Origin: Opitutus sp. GAS368
Lineage (GTDB): Bacteria; Verrucomicrobiota; Verrucomicrobiae; Opitutales; UBA953
Direction: 5' to 3'
DNA length: 19,029 nucleotides
NCBI GenBank assembly: GCA_943332745.1
Contig: CALQQQ010000002.1
Span: 1-19,029 of the forward strand
Position 1 is the stretch's first letter. Each line of letters opens with the position of its first letter. The position numbers and the translations under genes were made by a program. Below, piece after piece: positions 6,683 through 14,467 of the stretch. The notes under the pieces were generated by a model that saw nothing but the letters and a program-made list of their open reading frames with translations, did no database searches and had not been told where the DNA came from.

Positions 6683-9600
6683 ATGTCTTTCCGGTCTCTC
6701 TTAAGCCCCATTTTGATAGCTCTAACGGCGTCCGCGGCTGACCTAGCCCCCACCCCTACGGCCGCTCAGCTAGAGTTCTTCGAAAAGGAGGTTCGCCCCG
6801 TCCTCGCCGACCATTGCTACAAGTGCCACGGACCGAAAAAACAGAAGTCTAACCTGCGCCTAGATTCCCGCGAGTTCATCCTCAAGGGCGGCGAGGTCGG
6901 TCCGGTCGTCATCCCCGGCAAGCCCGAGACCAGCCGGCTGATCCTCGCGATCAACCACGCCAAGGTGAAGGACGTCGAAGCGATGCCTAGCGCCGACGAT
7001 AAGATTCCTGAGAAGGCCATTGCCGCGCTGACCGAATGGGTCCGCCAAGGTCTACCATGGCCGACGGAGTCTTCACCGGTCGCGCATGACCCAAGCAAGC
7101 ACTGGGCGTTCAAGACCGTCCAGACTCCTGCCACGCCCATCATCACTCCATCCGATGAAGCCAAGATCCGTCAGCCGCTCGATCGCTTCGTATTCGCGAA
7201 GTTGAAATCGACCGGCCTCGACTTCAATCCAGAGGCCACGCGCGAAGTCATCATCCGCCGCCTCACGCTCGCTCTCTGGGGCTTCAATCCTTCCGCGGAA
7301 GAAATCTCCGCCTACGTCGCTGACCGGGATCCGCAAGCGACCGAGAAACTGGTCGACCGTCTGCTCGCGGCACCAGCCTTCGGCGAACGCTGGGCCCGCC
7401 ACTGGCTCGATGTTGCCCGCTACTCCGACACGAAGGGTTACGTCTTCCTGGAGGAACGCCGCTACCCTTACGCCTACACCTATCGCGACTGGGTGGTGAA
7501 CGCTTTCAACCAGGACCTGCCTTACGATCAATTCCTCCGCCTGCAGCTTGCCGCCGACCAGATCGCCAAGGACCCCGAAAACAATCGCGACCTGGCCGCA
7601 CTTGGCTTCCTAACACTCGGCCGCCGTTTCCTTAACAGCACCCCCGATATCATCGACGACCGTATCGACGTCGTCATGCGCGGTACCCAAGGCCTCACGA
7701 TGGCCTGCGCCCGTTGCCATGACCACAAGTTCGACCCTCTTCCGACGTCGGAGTACTATTCGCTCTACGCGATTTTCAACTCCAGCGAGGAACCGAAGGA
7801 ACTGCCTCCGCTTAAGCCCTTCGCCCGGACGAAGGAGACCGACGAATTCGACGCCGAACTAGCGGTCCGTCAGAAGAAACTCAATGACTTCATTCAGAGT
7901 CGTTACGAACTTTCGTACTCGCCGGAGAAGACTGCGGCTTACCTCAACCTCGCCCAAGAATCCTTCAAGGACACCAAGCTCGACGCCAATCAGAAGGCCA
8001 AGTCTGCGAACCTCTACGCGGCCGTGCTCGGCGGCTGGAAGAACGCGCTGAAGCCGAAGCTGACCCCAACGGACCCCGTCTGGGGCGCCTGGTTATCGCT
8101 ACAAGGCGTGCCCGACGCGGAATTCCCGAAGCACCTCGCCACGCACCTCGCTCAGCCGACCCAGTTCGTCGATCCGCTCCTGCGCGCCCGCCTGCAGGCC
8201 AAGGCCCCGACCAAACTCGCCGAACTGACCGCGACCTACGCCGCCCTTCTTTCCGAAGCCCGCAAGGCCGACAACGCCACTCGCGCTGAGTGGAAGCCTT
8301 GGCGTGACCTGATCCTTCATCCGAAAGGGCCAACAGTCATGACGCCGGCCTCGCTCATCAGCACCTACAACATCTCCGACCGCAACACTCGCACCAACCT
8401 CGAAATCCAGGTCGCCAGTTTCAAGGCCACCAGCCCGAAGAGCCCGCCCCACGCGATGGTACTGTTAGACAAGCCGAAAGCGGTCCAAGGCGTCGTCTTT
8501 GTCCGCGGCAGCGCCTCCCGCCCGGGCAAAACCGTCCCTCGCCAGTTCCCCGCTGTACTTACCGATGGCAAGGTCAAGGAATTCACCGCCGGTAGCGGCC
8601 GTCTCGACATGGCCAACGCCATCGCCAGCAAGTCGAATCCGCTGACGGCACGCGTGATGGCTAATCGCATCTGGACCGAACTCGTCGGCCGCAGCTTGGT
8701 CGAAACACCGAGCGACTACGGCGTGCGCACCCCGACCCCAAAGAATCTGGAGCTCCTCGAATACCTCGCCGCGACGTTCATGAAGGATGAATGGTCGATG
8801 AAGAAACTCATCCGATCGATCGTCCTCTCCCGCACTTTCCTGCAGACGGTCGACGTGCGGCCGGAAGGCCTGGCCAAGGATCCCGACAATGAATTGAGTT
8901 GGCGCGCCCAACGCCGCCGCCTCGACTTCGAGGCCATGCGAGACAGCATGCTGCGCGTCGCCGGACGTCTGGATACCGCCAAGCTCGGCGGCCAACCGTT
9001 CAATCTCGAAGCCAATTTCTCCGAACCGCGACGGACGCTCTACGGCAGCATCGACCGCCAGAACCTCCCCGCGTTCTTCCGCACGTTCGACTTCGCCAAT
9101 CCGGACTATCACGTCCCGAAGCGGAACCAGACCACCACGCCCCAGCAGGCGCTCTGGATGATGAATCATCCGTTTGCCCGCACCCAGGCCGAAGCCCTCG
9201 TCGCCAAGGTCGCCACCCTCTCGACAACGGAAGCTAAGGTGAATGGTCTTTACCTTTCAGTACTCGGTCGCGCGCCGAAGAAGGATGAAGTCACTCTCGC
9301 CCTCGATTACCTCCGGGAAGCCGAACAGGCGCCGGCGCCGGCTAGCTGGCGCAATGGTTACGGTGGCTGGAACCCGACCACCAAGGCCGTCGCCTTCACT
9401 GAGATGAAGGTCCAGACCAAGGATCGCATCGCTCCAACCGACAAGATGCCGGACAAGGAGTTCTCGCACACCTTTCTCACCGCCAAAGGCGGACACCCTG
9501 GCGACAAGTCTGATGCCACCGCCGTCATCCGACGCTGGACCGCTGGCAGCGCGGGCAATTATCGCATCGAGGGTACACTCGCGGTGACCAGTAAGTCTAG

Positions 9601-9919
9601 CGACGGCGTCCGCGCGCGCATCATCACCGCCCGCAAAGGCATCCTCGCCGAAGTTGTCACCAAGGGAGCATCCTCCGCCCCCGTCAACCTGGCCGAGGTC
9701 GAGCTCGCCGCGGGCGAGAGTATCGACTTCATCGCCGACAACTTCATCGGCTCGAACAGCGACACCTTCGCTTGGTCGCCGGTGATTAAGGACGCCAAGA
9801 CTGGCGAGATCCTCACCTCCGCCGCCGGCGAGTTCGGCAAGAAGCCCGATCGACAGTCAGCCCTTTCTTCGTTCGCCCAGGTCCTGCTGACCAGTAACGA
9901 ATTCATCTTCGCCGACTAA
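6683..9919 (+). CDS. Di-heme PSCyt1-PSCyt2 (DUF1549)-PSD1 (DUF1553) protein with C-terminal beta insert
   Basis: The predicted product is 1078 residues with an N-terminal Sec signal peptide (MSFRSLLSPILIALTASAAD). PSCyt1 comes first and carries heme site C45-Y-K-C-H49, followed by SNLRLDSREFILKGGEVGP and VIPGKPETSRLI. PSCyt2/DUF1549 covers about 165-375 (FGERWARHWLDVARYSDTKG) and ends in a second heme site, C342-A-R-C-H346, then DHKFDPLPTSEYYSLYAIF. PSD1/DUF1553 begins near 650 (NPLTARVMANRIWTELVGRS) and is preceded by the VFVRG...PG..VPRQF signature of one PSD1 subtype. Residues about 883-1052 are a beta-rich insert (AVIRRWTAGSAGNYRIEGTL, DSIDF-like ESIDFIADN, DTFAWSPVI). The canonical PSD1 end (SFAQVLLTSNEFIFAD) resumes after it. 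Two covalent hemes are expected outside the cytoplasm. The family's reaction is not established. The stop overlaps the next start (TAATG), so translational coupling with the DUF1501 gene is likely. No Shine-Dalgarno is visible. Confidence 0.95.
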   Translation: MSFRSLLSPILIALTASAADLAPTPTAAQLEFFEKEVRPVLADHCYKCHGPKKQKSNLRLDSREFILKGGEVGPVVIPGKPETSRLILAINHAKVKDVEAMPSADDKIPEKAIAALTEWVRQGLPWPTESSPVAHDPSKHWAFKTVQTPATPIITPSDEAKIRQPLDRFVFAKLKSTGLDFNPEATREVIIRRLTLALWGFNPSAEEISAYVADRDPQATEKLVDRLLAAPAFGERWARHWLDVARYSDTKGYVFLEERRYPYAYTYRDWVVNAFNQDLPYDQFLRLQLAADQIAKDPENNRDLAALGFLTLGRRFLNSTPDIIDDRIDVVMRGTQGLTMACARCHDHKFDPLPTSEYYSLYAIFNSSEEPKELPPLKPFARTKETDEFDAELAVRQKKLNDFIQSRYELSYSPEKTAAYLNLAQESFKDTKLDANQKAKSANLYAAVLGGWKNALKPKLTPTDPVWGAWLSLQGVPDAEFPKHLATHLAQPTQFVDPLLRARLQAKAPTKLAELTATYAALLSEARKADNATRAEWKPWRDLILHPKGPTVMTPASLISTYNISDRNTRTNLEIQVASFKATSPKSPPHAMVLLDKPKAVQGVVFVRGSASRPGKTVPRQFPAVLTDGKVKEFTAGSGRLDMANAIASKSNPLTARVMANRIWTELVGRSLVETPSDYGVRTPTPKNLELLEYLAATFMKDEWSMKKLIRSIVLSRTFLQTVDVRPEGLAKDPDNELSWRAQRRRLDFEAMRDSMLRVAGRLDTAKLGGQPFNLEANFSEPRRTLYGSIDRQNLPAFFRTFDFANPDYHVPKRNQTTTPQQALWMMNHPFARTQAEALVAKVATLSTTEAKVNGLYLSVLGRAPKKDEVTLALDYLREAEQAPAPASWRNGYGGWNPTTKAVAFTEMKVQTKDRIAPTDKMPDKEFSHTFLTAKGGHPGDKSDATAVIRRWTAGSAGNYRIEGTLAVTSKSSDGVRARIITARKGILAEVVTKGASSAPVNLAEVELAAGESIDFIADNFIGSNSDTFAWSPVIKDAKTGEILTSAAGEFGKKPDRQSALSSFAQVLLTSNEFIFAD

Positions 9920-11358
9920 TGCAACACATCGACCCGCTCTCCCTCGGCTCCCGCCGCGAGTTCCTCCGACGCGTCGGCATGGGCCTCGGTGGCGTCGCCA
10001 TGGCCTCACTGCTCCAGCAGGAACTTCGCGGCGCTGAGATCAAGGTGGATCCGCTCCACCCTCTCGCCGCCCGCAAGGCGCCGTTGCCCTGCAAGGCGAA
10101 GCGTGTCATCCATATCTTCGCTAACGGCGGTGCCTCGCAGGTCGACACGTTTGACCGCAAAATCGCTCTCGATAAATACCACGGTAAGACACTTCCGGGC
10201 GACTACATCGCCACCGAACGCAAAACGGGCGCGGCCTTCCGCTCTCCCTTCACTTGGAAACGCTACGGCAAGAGCGGCCTCGAGGTCAGCGAGCTCTTCG
10301 CAAAGACGGCCGAACATGCCGATGACCTCTGCGTCATCCGCTCAATGAAGGCGGATGTGCCTAACCACGAGCCATCGCTCCTGCTCATGAACTGCGGCGA
10401 AGCCCGCCAGGTCCGTCCCTCGATGGGCTCGTGGGTGACCTACGGACTCGGCACCGAGAACGAGAACCTTCCAGGCTTCATGACGCTTTGCCCTGGCGGC
10501 TTCCCGATCCAGGAGACCCAGAACTGGCAATGCGGCTTCCTCCCCGGGGTCTACCAAGGCAACTACGTCGACACCTCCAAGCGGAGCGTCGAGGAACTCA
10601 TCGAGAATATCCGTAACTTCGGACTCTCTCGCCCGGCCCAACGCCAGCAACTCGATCTACTCAGTAAGCTCAACGCCGCCCACCAGTCCGTCCGCCCGCA
10701 GGACGCCGCCCTGGAGGCCCGCGCTCAGTCGTTCGAGATGGCCTACCGTATGCAGCTCGAGGCCACGGACGCCTTTGACATCGGCCGCGAGTCCGAGAAG
10801 ACGCGCGAGATGTACGGCGACACCACGCTGGGCCGACAGTTTCTCATTGCCCGACGCCTCGCCGAACGTGGCGTGCGCTTCATCCAGCTCTGGCACGGCG
10901 CTGGTCAGCCTTGGGACAGCCATGATGACCTTGAGAAAAACCATAAGCGTCTTGCGTTGGAGGCTGATCAGCCGATTGCCGCCCTCCTCGCCGACCTTAA
11001 GCGTCTAGGTATGCTCGACGAGACCCTGGTCATCTGGGGCGGTGAATTCGGACGCACCCCGACCGTCGAACTGCCGACCCCCGGCTCTAATGCCGGCAAG
11101 ATCAATGGGCGCGACCACAATAGCCATGGCTTTACGATGTGGATGGCCGGAGGCGGCGTGAAGGCCGGCACAGTCTACGGAGAGTCCGACGAGTTCGGCT
11201 TCAAGTCCGTTAAGGATGTCGTTCACGTGCATGACCTGCATGCGACCATCATGAGGCTCCTCGGATTCAATCACGAAGAGTTCACCTTCCGTAGTTCCGG
11301 CCGCGACTTCCGCCTCACGGACGTCCACGGTAAGATCGTCCAGTCGATCATCGCCTAA
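9919..11358 (+). CDS. Tat-exported DUF1501 family protein (alkaline phosphatase/sulfatase-like fold)
   Basis: The predicted product is 479 residues. The N-terminus carries a twin-arginine signal, S11-R-R-E-F-L-R17, followed by a Gly/Ala-rich hydrophobic stretch, so the protein is probably exported already folded, as metal enzymes often are. DUF1501 is distantly related to sulfatases and alkaline phosphatases. Candidate metal or active-site blocks are G70-G-A-S-Q-V-D76 with F78-D79, W332-D-S-H335, GGEFGRTP at 374-381, G397-R-D-H-N-S-H403 and H436-V-H-D-L-H441. Each has a counterpart in the second DUF1501 protein at 17601-19029, which supports functional importance. The reaction is unknown; I see no evidence for a sulfatase formylglycine motif. 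Start and stop each overlap a neighbour by one base (TAATG), placing the gene inside a three-gene operon between the di-heme PSCyt gene and an alpha/beta hydrolase gene. Confidence 0.95.
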   Translation: MQHIDPLSLGSRREFLRRVGMGLGGVAMASLLQQELRGAEIKVDPLHPLAARKAPLPCKAKRVIHIFANGGASQVDTFDRKIALDKYHGKTLPGDYIATERKTGAAFRSPFTWKRYGKSGLEVSELFAKTAEHADDLCVIRSMKADVPNHEPSLLLMNCGEARQVRPSMGSWVTYGLGTENENLPGFMTLCPGGFPIQETQNWQCGFLPGVYQGNYVDTSKRSVEELIENIRNFGLSRPAQRQQLDLLSKLNAAHQSVRPQDAALEARAQSFEMAYRMQLEATDAFDIGRESEKTREMYGDTTLGRQFLIARRLAERGVRFIQLWHGAGQPWDSHDDLEKNHKRLALEADQPIAALLADLKRLGMLDETLVIWGGEFGRTPTVELPTPGSNAGKINGRDHNSHGFTMWMAGGGVKAGTVYGESDEFGFKSVKDVVHVHDLHATIMRLLGFNHEEFTFRSSGRDFRLTDVHGKIVQSIIA

Positions 11359-12203
11359 TGCGCCTGCTCGCCCTGCTGCTCGTCTTCGCCGTCTCGTCGG
11401 CCGCGGCAATCGAGACCAGGGTCATCAAAGACGTCCCATACAAGGATGACGTCATCTCCCAGACGCCTTATGAGCAGGATCGCTGTAAGCTCGACCTGAC
11501 CGTTCCGGTCGGCGCCAAGGGGTTCGCCACCTATGTCTGGTTCTATGGCGGCGGTCTGAAGAACGGAGCCAAGGACCTGCGCTCAGAATATTGCACTGAG
11601 ATCCGCGAGAGCCTCGCCCAAGCCGGCGTAGCCGTGGTGACCCCGAACTACCGCCTTAGCCCCAAGGTCAAGTACCCCGCCTACGTCGATGATGCCGCCG
11701 CCGCTTTCGCTTGGACTGTCAAGCATATCGCCGAACACGGTGGCGACCAGCGTAAGGTCTTCATCGGTGGCCACTCCGCCGGTGCCACCCTCGCCTTGTT
11801 GGTCGGGATGGACCCAAGCCGACTCAAGCCCCACGGTCTTACCCTAGGCTCCGTCGCCGGCATCGCTCAGGTCAGCGCCCAGGTGCTCACCCACTTCACC
11901 ATCCGCGAAGAGCGTGGCCAACCGCGCTACGCCATCACCTGCGACGAATCCGCCCCTGCGTTCTATATCCGAAAGACCCTGCCGCCCATTCTCTCAATCT
12001 ACGCTCAGCACGACATGCTCAGCCGAGCCGAGGAAAACCAGTTCTTCGTATCGACCTTGAAGGCCGCCGGTCACGTCGAGACCTATTCGCTGCGCGTCGA
12101 CGATCGCGATCATGGCACGGTCGGTCATAATATCCGCAACCTCGACGACCCGGCCCGCGTCGCGATTCTCAACTTCATCGCGAAACAGTCCGCCGCGCGC
12201 TGA
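11358..12203 (+). CDS. Secreted alpha/beta hydrolase (esterase/lipase-like)
   Basis: The predicted product is 281 residues with a short Sec signal peptide (MRLLALLLVFAVSSAAA). The catalytic machinery of the alpha/beta hydrolase fold looks complete. It has an oxyanion-hole segment WFYGGGL (glycines 64-66), where His of the HSL-type HGGG motif is replaced by Tyr. The nucleophile elbow is G137-G-H-S140-A-G, the acid is probably D219 in AQHD, and the base is H252 in DRDHG. Between these lie NYRLSPKVKYPAYVDDAAAAFAWT, the usual conserved block of BD-FAE/HSL-like carboxylesterases (shown here only as a family marker). It probably hydrolyses a carboxylic ester, such as an acyl group on a carbohydrate, outside the cytoplasm; the substrate is inferred from context only. 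It is the third gene of the TAATG-coupled operon. Confidence 0.92.
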   Translation: MRLLALLLVFAVSSAAAIETRVIKDVPYKDDVISQTPYEQDRCKLDLTVPVGAKGFATYVWFYGGGLKNGAKDLRSEYCTEIRESLAQAGVAVVTPNYRLSPKVKYPAYVDDAAAAFAWTVKHIAEHGGDQRKVFIGGHSAGATLALLVGMDPSRLKPHGLTLGSVAGIAQVSAQVLTHFTIREERGQPRYAITCDESAPAFYIRKTLPPILSIYAQHDMLSRAEENQFFVSTLKAAGHVETYSLRVDDRDHGTVGHNIRNLDDPARVAILNFIAKQSAAR

Positions 12204-12314
12204 CCGCCAACCACCTCCTGCCTCGGGCCCTCCTGCCCTCTAGATCCTTTGGATCATGTTATCGCCTAACCGCCAACCGCCAGCCGCCCACCGCTAAAAC
12301 CTCCTTCAAGTCCC
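12204..12314. other. C-rich intergenic spacer with short direct repeats
   Basis: The 111 bp between the hydrolase and the FAD oxidoreductase genes is pyrimidine-rich on the + strand. ACCGCCAACC occurs at 12203-12212 and again at 12269-12278, the second continuing into related CCGCCAG/CCGCCCA units. A small palindrome, GATCC-TTT-GGATC, lies at 12243-12255. It has no T-run after it and makes a poor terminator. I see no recognisable promoter, so read-through from the upstream operon is possible. Confidence 0.5.
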
Positions 12315-14405
12315 ATGCTCCTCCGCCTCTCCCTGCTCAGTCTCTTCACGCTACGCCTCACCGCAGCTGAGAGCTACGACGTCGTCGTCTATGGCGGGAC
12401 GGCCGCCGGCGTTATCGCTGCGGTCCAAGCCAAGAAGATGGGCAAGTCCGTCGTCGTCGTCGGCCCCGACAAACACCTTGGCGGCCTGAGTAGCGGCGGC
12501 CTCGGCTACACGGACAGCGGCGACAAATCCGTCATCGGCGGCCTGTCCCGTAATTTCTACCATCGCGTTTGGCAATATTACCAGAAGCCCGAGACCTGGG
12601 TGCACCAGAAGCGCGACGCCTTCGGTAACAAAGGCCAGGGCACGGTGGCGATGGATCAGGAAGAACGCACGATGTGGATCTTCGAACCGAGCATCGCCGA
12701 GAAGGTCTTCGAGGACTACGTGAAGGAATTCGCCATCCCGGTCCGGCGCGACGAATGGCTCGATCGGGCCAAAGGCGTCCGTCTCGCCGCCGGCCGGATC
12801 ACTTCAATCACGATGCTCTCGGGCAAAAGCTTTGAAGGAAAGATGTTCATCGACGCCACCTACGAGGGCGACCTACTGGCCGCCGCCGGGGTCAGCTATC
12901 ACGTCGGCCGCGAAGCCAACGCGACCTACGGCGAAAAGCATAATGGCTCCCAGGTCGGCGTCCTGCACCATCGCCACCATTTCGGGGTACTCAAGTCGGG
13001 CGTCGACCCTTACGTCATTCCCGGCGACCCCAAGAGCGGGGTGGTCGCTCGCGTCTCGACCGAAAAACCGGCCCCCAAGGGAGCCGCCGACCACCGCGTC
13101 CAGGCCTACTGCTTCCGCATGTGCCTGACGAATGTACCCGAGAACCGCGTGCCGTTCACGGCTCCCGACGGCTACGACCCCAAGCAATACGAAGTCCTCG
13201 CCCGCTCGTACGCCGCCGGCTGGAAGGAAACGTTCGGTAAGTTCGACCTGATCCCGAACGGCAAGACGGACACGAATAATCACGGCGGCTTCTCCTTCGA
13301 TAACATCGGGTACAACTACGACTACCCCGAAGCCAGTTACGAACGCCGCCAGGAAATCATCAAGGAACACGAGACCTACCAAAAGGGCCTCCTGTATTTC
13401 ATTTGCACTGACCCGCGTGTCCCCGCCGATGTCCGTGAGAAGATGAATACCTGGGGCCTCCCAAAGGATGAGTTCACGGACAACGGCAACTGGTCGCACC
13501 AGATCTATGTTCGCGAAGCCCGCCGCATGGTCGGCGCCTTCGTGATGACCGAGAACGAACTGACGAAGGTGAAGCCGACCCCGGATTCGGTCGGCATGGG
13601 TTCCTACATGATCGATTCGCATAACACCCAGCGTTACATCACCCCCGAAGGCTTCGTGCAAAATGAAGGCGACATCGGCGTCTCGCCGCGTGGGCCTTAC
13701 GAGATTGCCTACGGCTCGCTCGTCCCCAAGAAAGGCCAGGCCGCCAATCTCCTCGTGCCGGTCGCCTGCAGCGCCACGCACATCGCGTACGGTTCCATCC
13801 GCATGGAGCCGGTCTTCATGATCCTCGGTCAGTCGGCCGCTACCGCCGCCGCGATGGCGATCGACGGTAAGCTCGCCGTCCAGGACGTCCCCTACGCCGA
13901 CCTGAAGGCCCGCCTGCTCGCCGACGGTCAGGTGCTCAGCAAGCCGGTCGACCTTTCGAAATATCCTGCTGAATCAGACGACCACGTCGCGGCGCCCCGT
14001 CCGCCGGGCATCACGGTTGACGACTCCGATGCCCAGCTTTTGGGCGACTGGACCCAGAGCCAGGGCGGCAAAGGCTTCCTCGGCGAAGGTTACCGGCATG
14101 ACGGCAAGGGCACCAAAGGTCCAATGAGCGCTACCTTCTCGACCAAGTTCCCGAAGGCCGGGAAGTACGAAGTGTTCCTCACGATCATCCCTAACGCCAA
14201 TCGCGCCACCAACGCTAAGGTCCGCATCGTGCATGCCGGCGGTCAGGCCGACCGCGAGGTGAACCTTACCAAGGGCCCTGCCGATCGCCTCGTCTCGCTG
14301 GGAATCTATGATTTCAGCGACCAACATGAAGCCAAGGTCACCATCAGCAACGAAGGCGCCAACGGCTTCGTTGTCATCGACGCGGTTAATTGGCAGGCGC
14401 GCTGA
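12315..14405 (+). CDS. Secreted FAD-dependent oxidoreductase with golvesin-like C-terminal domain
   Basis: The predicted product is 696 residues. A Sec signal peptide (MLLRLSLLSLFTLRLTAAES) precedes a Rossmann FAD-binding motif, YDVVVYGGTAAGVIAAVQAK, with G27-G28 and G32. HLGGLSSGGLGYTD follows at 54-67, typical of the PF12831 FAD-dependent oxidoreductase family. Further family blocks are MFIDATYEGDLLAAAGVSY, near residue 180, and MGSYMIDSHNTQRYI, near 430. Residues about 570-696 form a beta-sandwich like the golvesin/Xly carbohydrate-binding-like domain (VDDSDAQLLGDW, FPKAGKYEVFLTIIPNANRA, GANGFVVIDAVNW). It should be an extracytoplasmic flavoprotein oxidising an unknown, perhaps saccharide, substrate. 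Neighbouring c-type cytochromes are plausible electron acceptors, which is inference. It sits 111 bp after the hydrolase gene and 62 bp before the second PSCyt gene, so one transcript is possible. Confidence 0.93.
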   Translation: MLLRLSLLSLFTLRLTAAESYDVVVYGGTAAGVIAAVQAKKMGKSVVVVGPDKHLGGLSSGGLGYTDSGDKSVIGGLSRNFYHRVWQYYQKPETWVHQKRDAFGNKGQGTVAMDQEERTMWIFEPSIAEKVFEDYVKEFAIPVRRDEWLDRAKGVRLAAGRITSITMLSGKSFEGKMFIDATYEGDLLAAAGVSYHVGREANATYGEKHNGSQVGVLHHRHHFGVLKSGVDPYVIPGDPKSGVVARVSTEKPAPKGAADHRVQAYCFRMCLTNVPENRVPFTAPDGYDPKQYEVLARSYAAGWKETFGKFDLIPNGKTDTNNHGGFSFDNIGYNYDYPEASYERRQEIIKEHETYQKGLLYFICTDPRVPADVREKMNTWGLPKDEFTDNGNWSHQIYVREARRMVGAFVMTENELTKVKPTPDSVGMGSYMIDSHNTQRYITPEGFVQNEGDIGVSPRGPYEIAYGSLVPKKGQAANLLVPVACSATHIAYGSIRMEPVFMILGQSAATAAAMAIDGKLAVQDVPYADLKARLLADGQVLSKPVDLSKYPAESDDHVAAPRPPGITVDDSDAQLLGDWTQSQGGKGFLGEGYRHDGKGTKGPMSATFSTKFPKAGKYEVFLTIIPNANRATNAKVRIVHAGGQADREVNLTKGPADRLVSLGIYDFSDQHEAKVTISNEGANGFVVIDAVNWQAR

Positions 14406-14430
14406 GGTCCTTTCCCTAGAAATCCATTGA

Positions 14431-14450
14431 AACCCTACGGACAGAGGGTT
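14431..14450. promoter_or_regulatory. Perfect 6 bp inverted repeat upstream of the second PSCyt gene
   Basis: AACCCT (14431-14436) and AGGGTT (14445-14450) flank an 8-nt loop, and the repeat ends 17 nt before the start codon at 14468. TTGAAA at 14427-14432 overlaps it and CATAAA follows at 14453-14458, but their 20 bp spacing makes a poor sigma-70 promoter. It could be an operator or an mRNA hairpin near the ribosome entry site. There is no T-run, so it is not an obvious terminator. Confidence 0.4.
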
Positions 14451-14467
14451 GTCATAAAGACATCCCC

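Noticed and set aside
12243..12255. GATCC-TTT-GGATC palindrome as a terminator
   Set aside because: The stem is only 5 bp with a 3-nt loop, and no T-run follows on either strand.
12873..13781. 302-codon minus-strand open frame opposite the FAD oxidoreductase gene
   Set aside because: It has no domain features, and the plus-strand frame is clearly the conserved flavoprotein.
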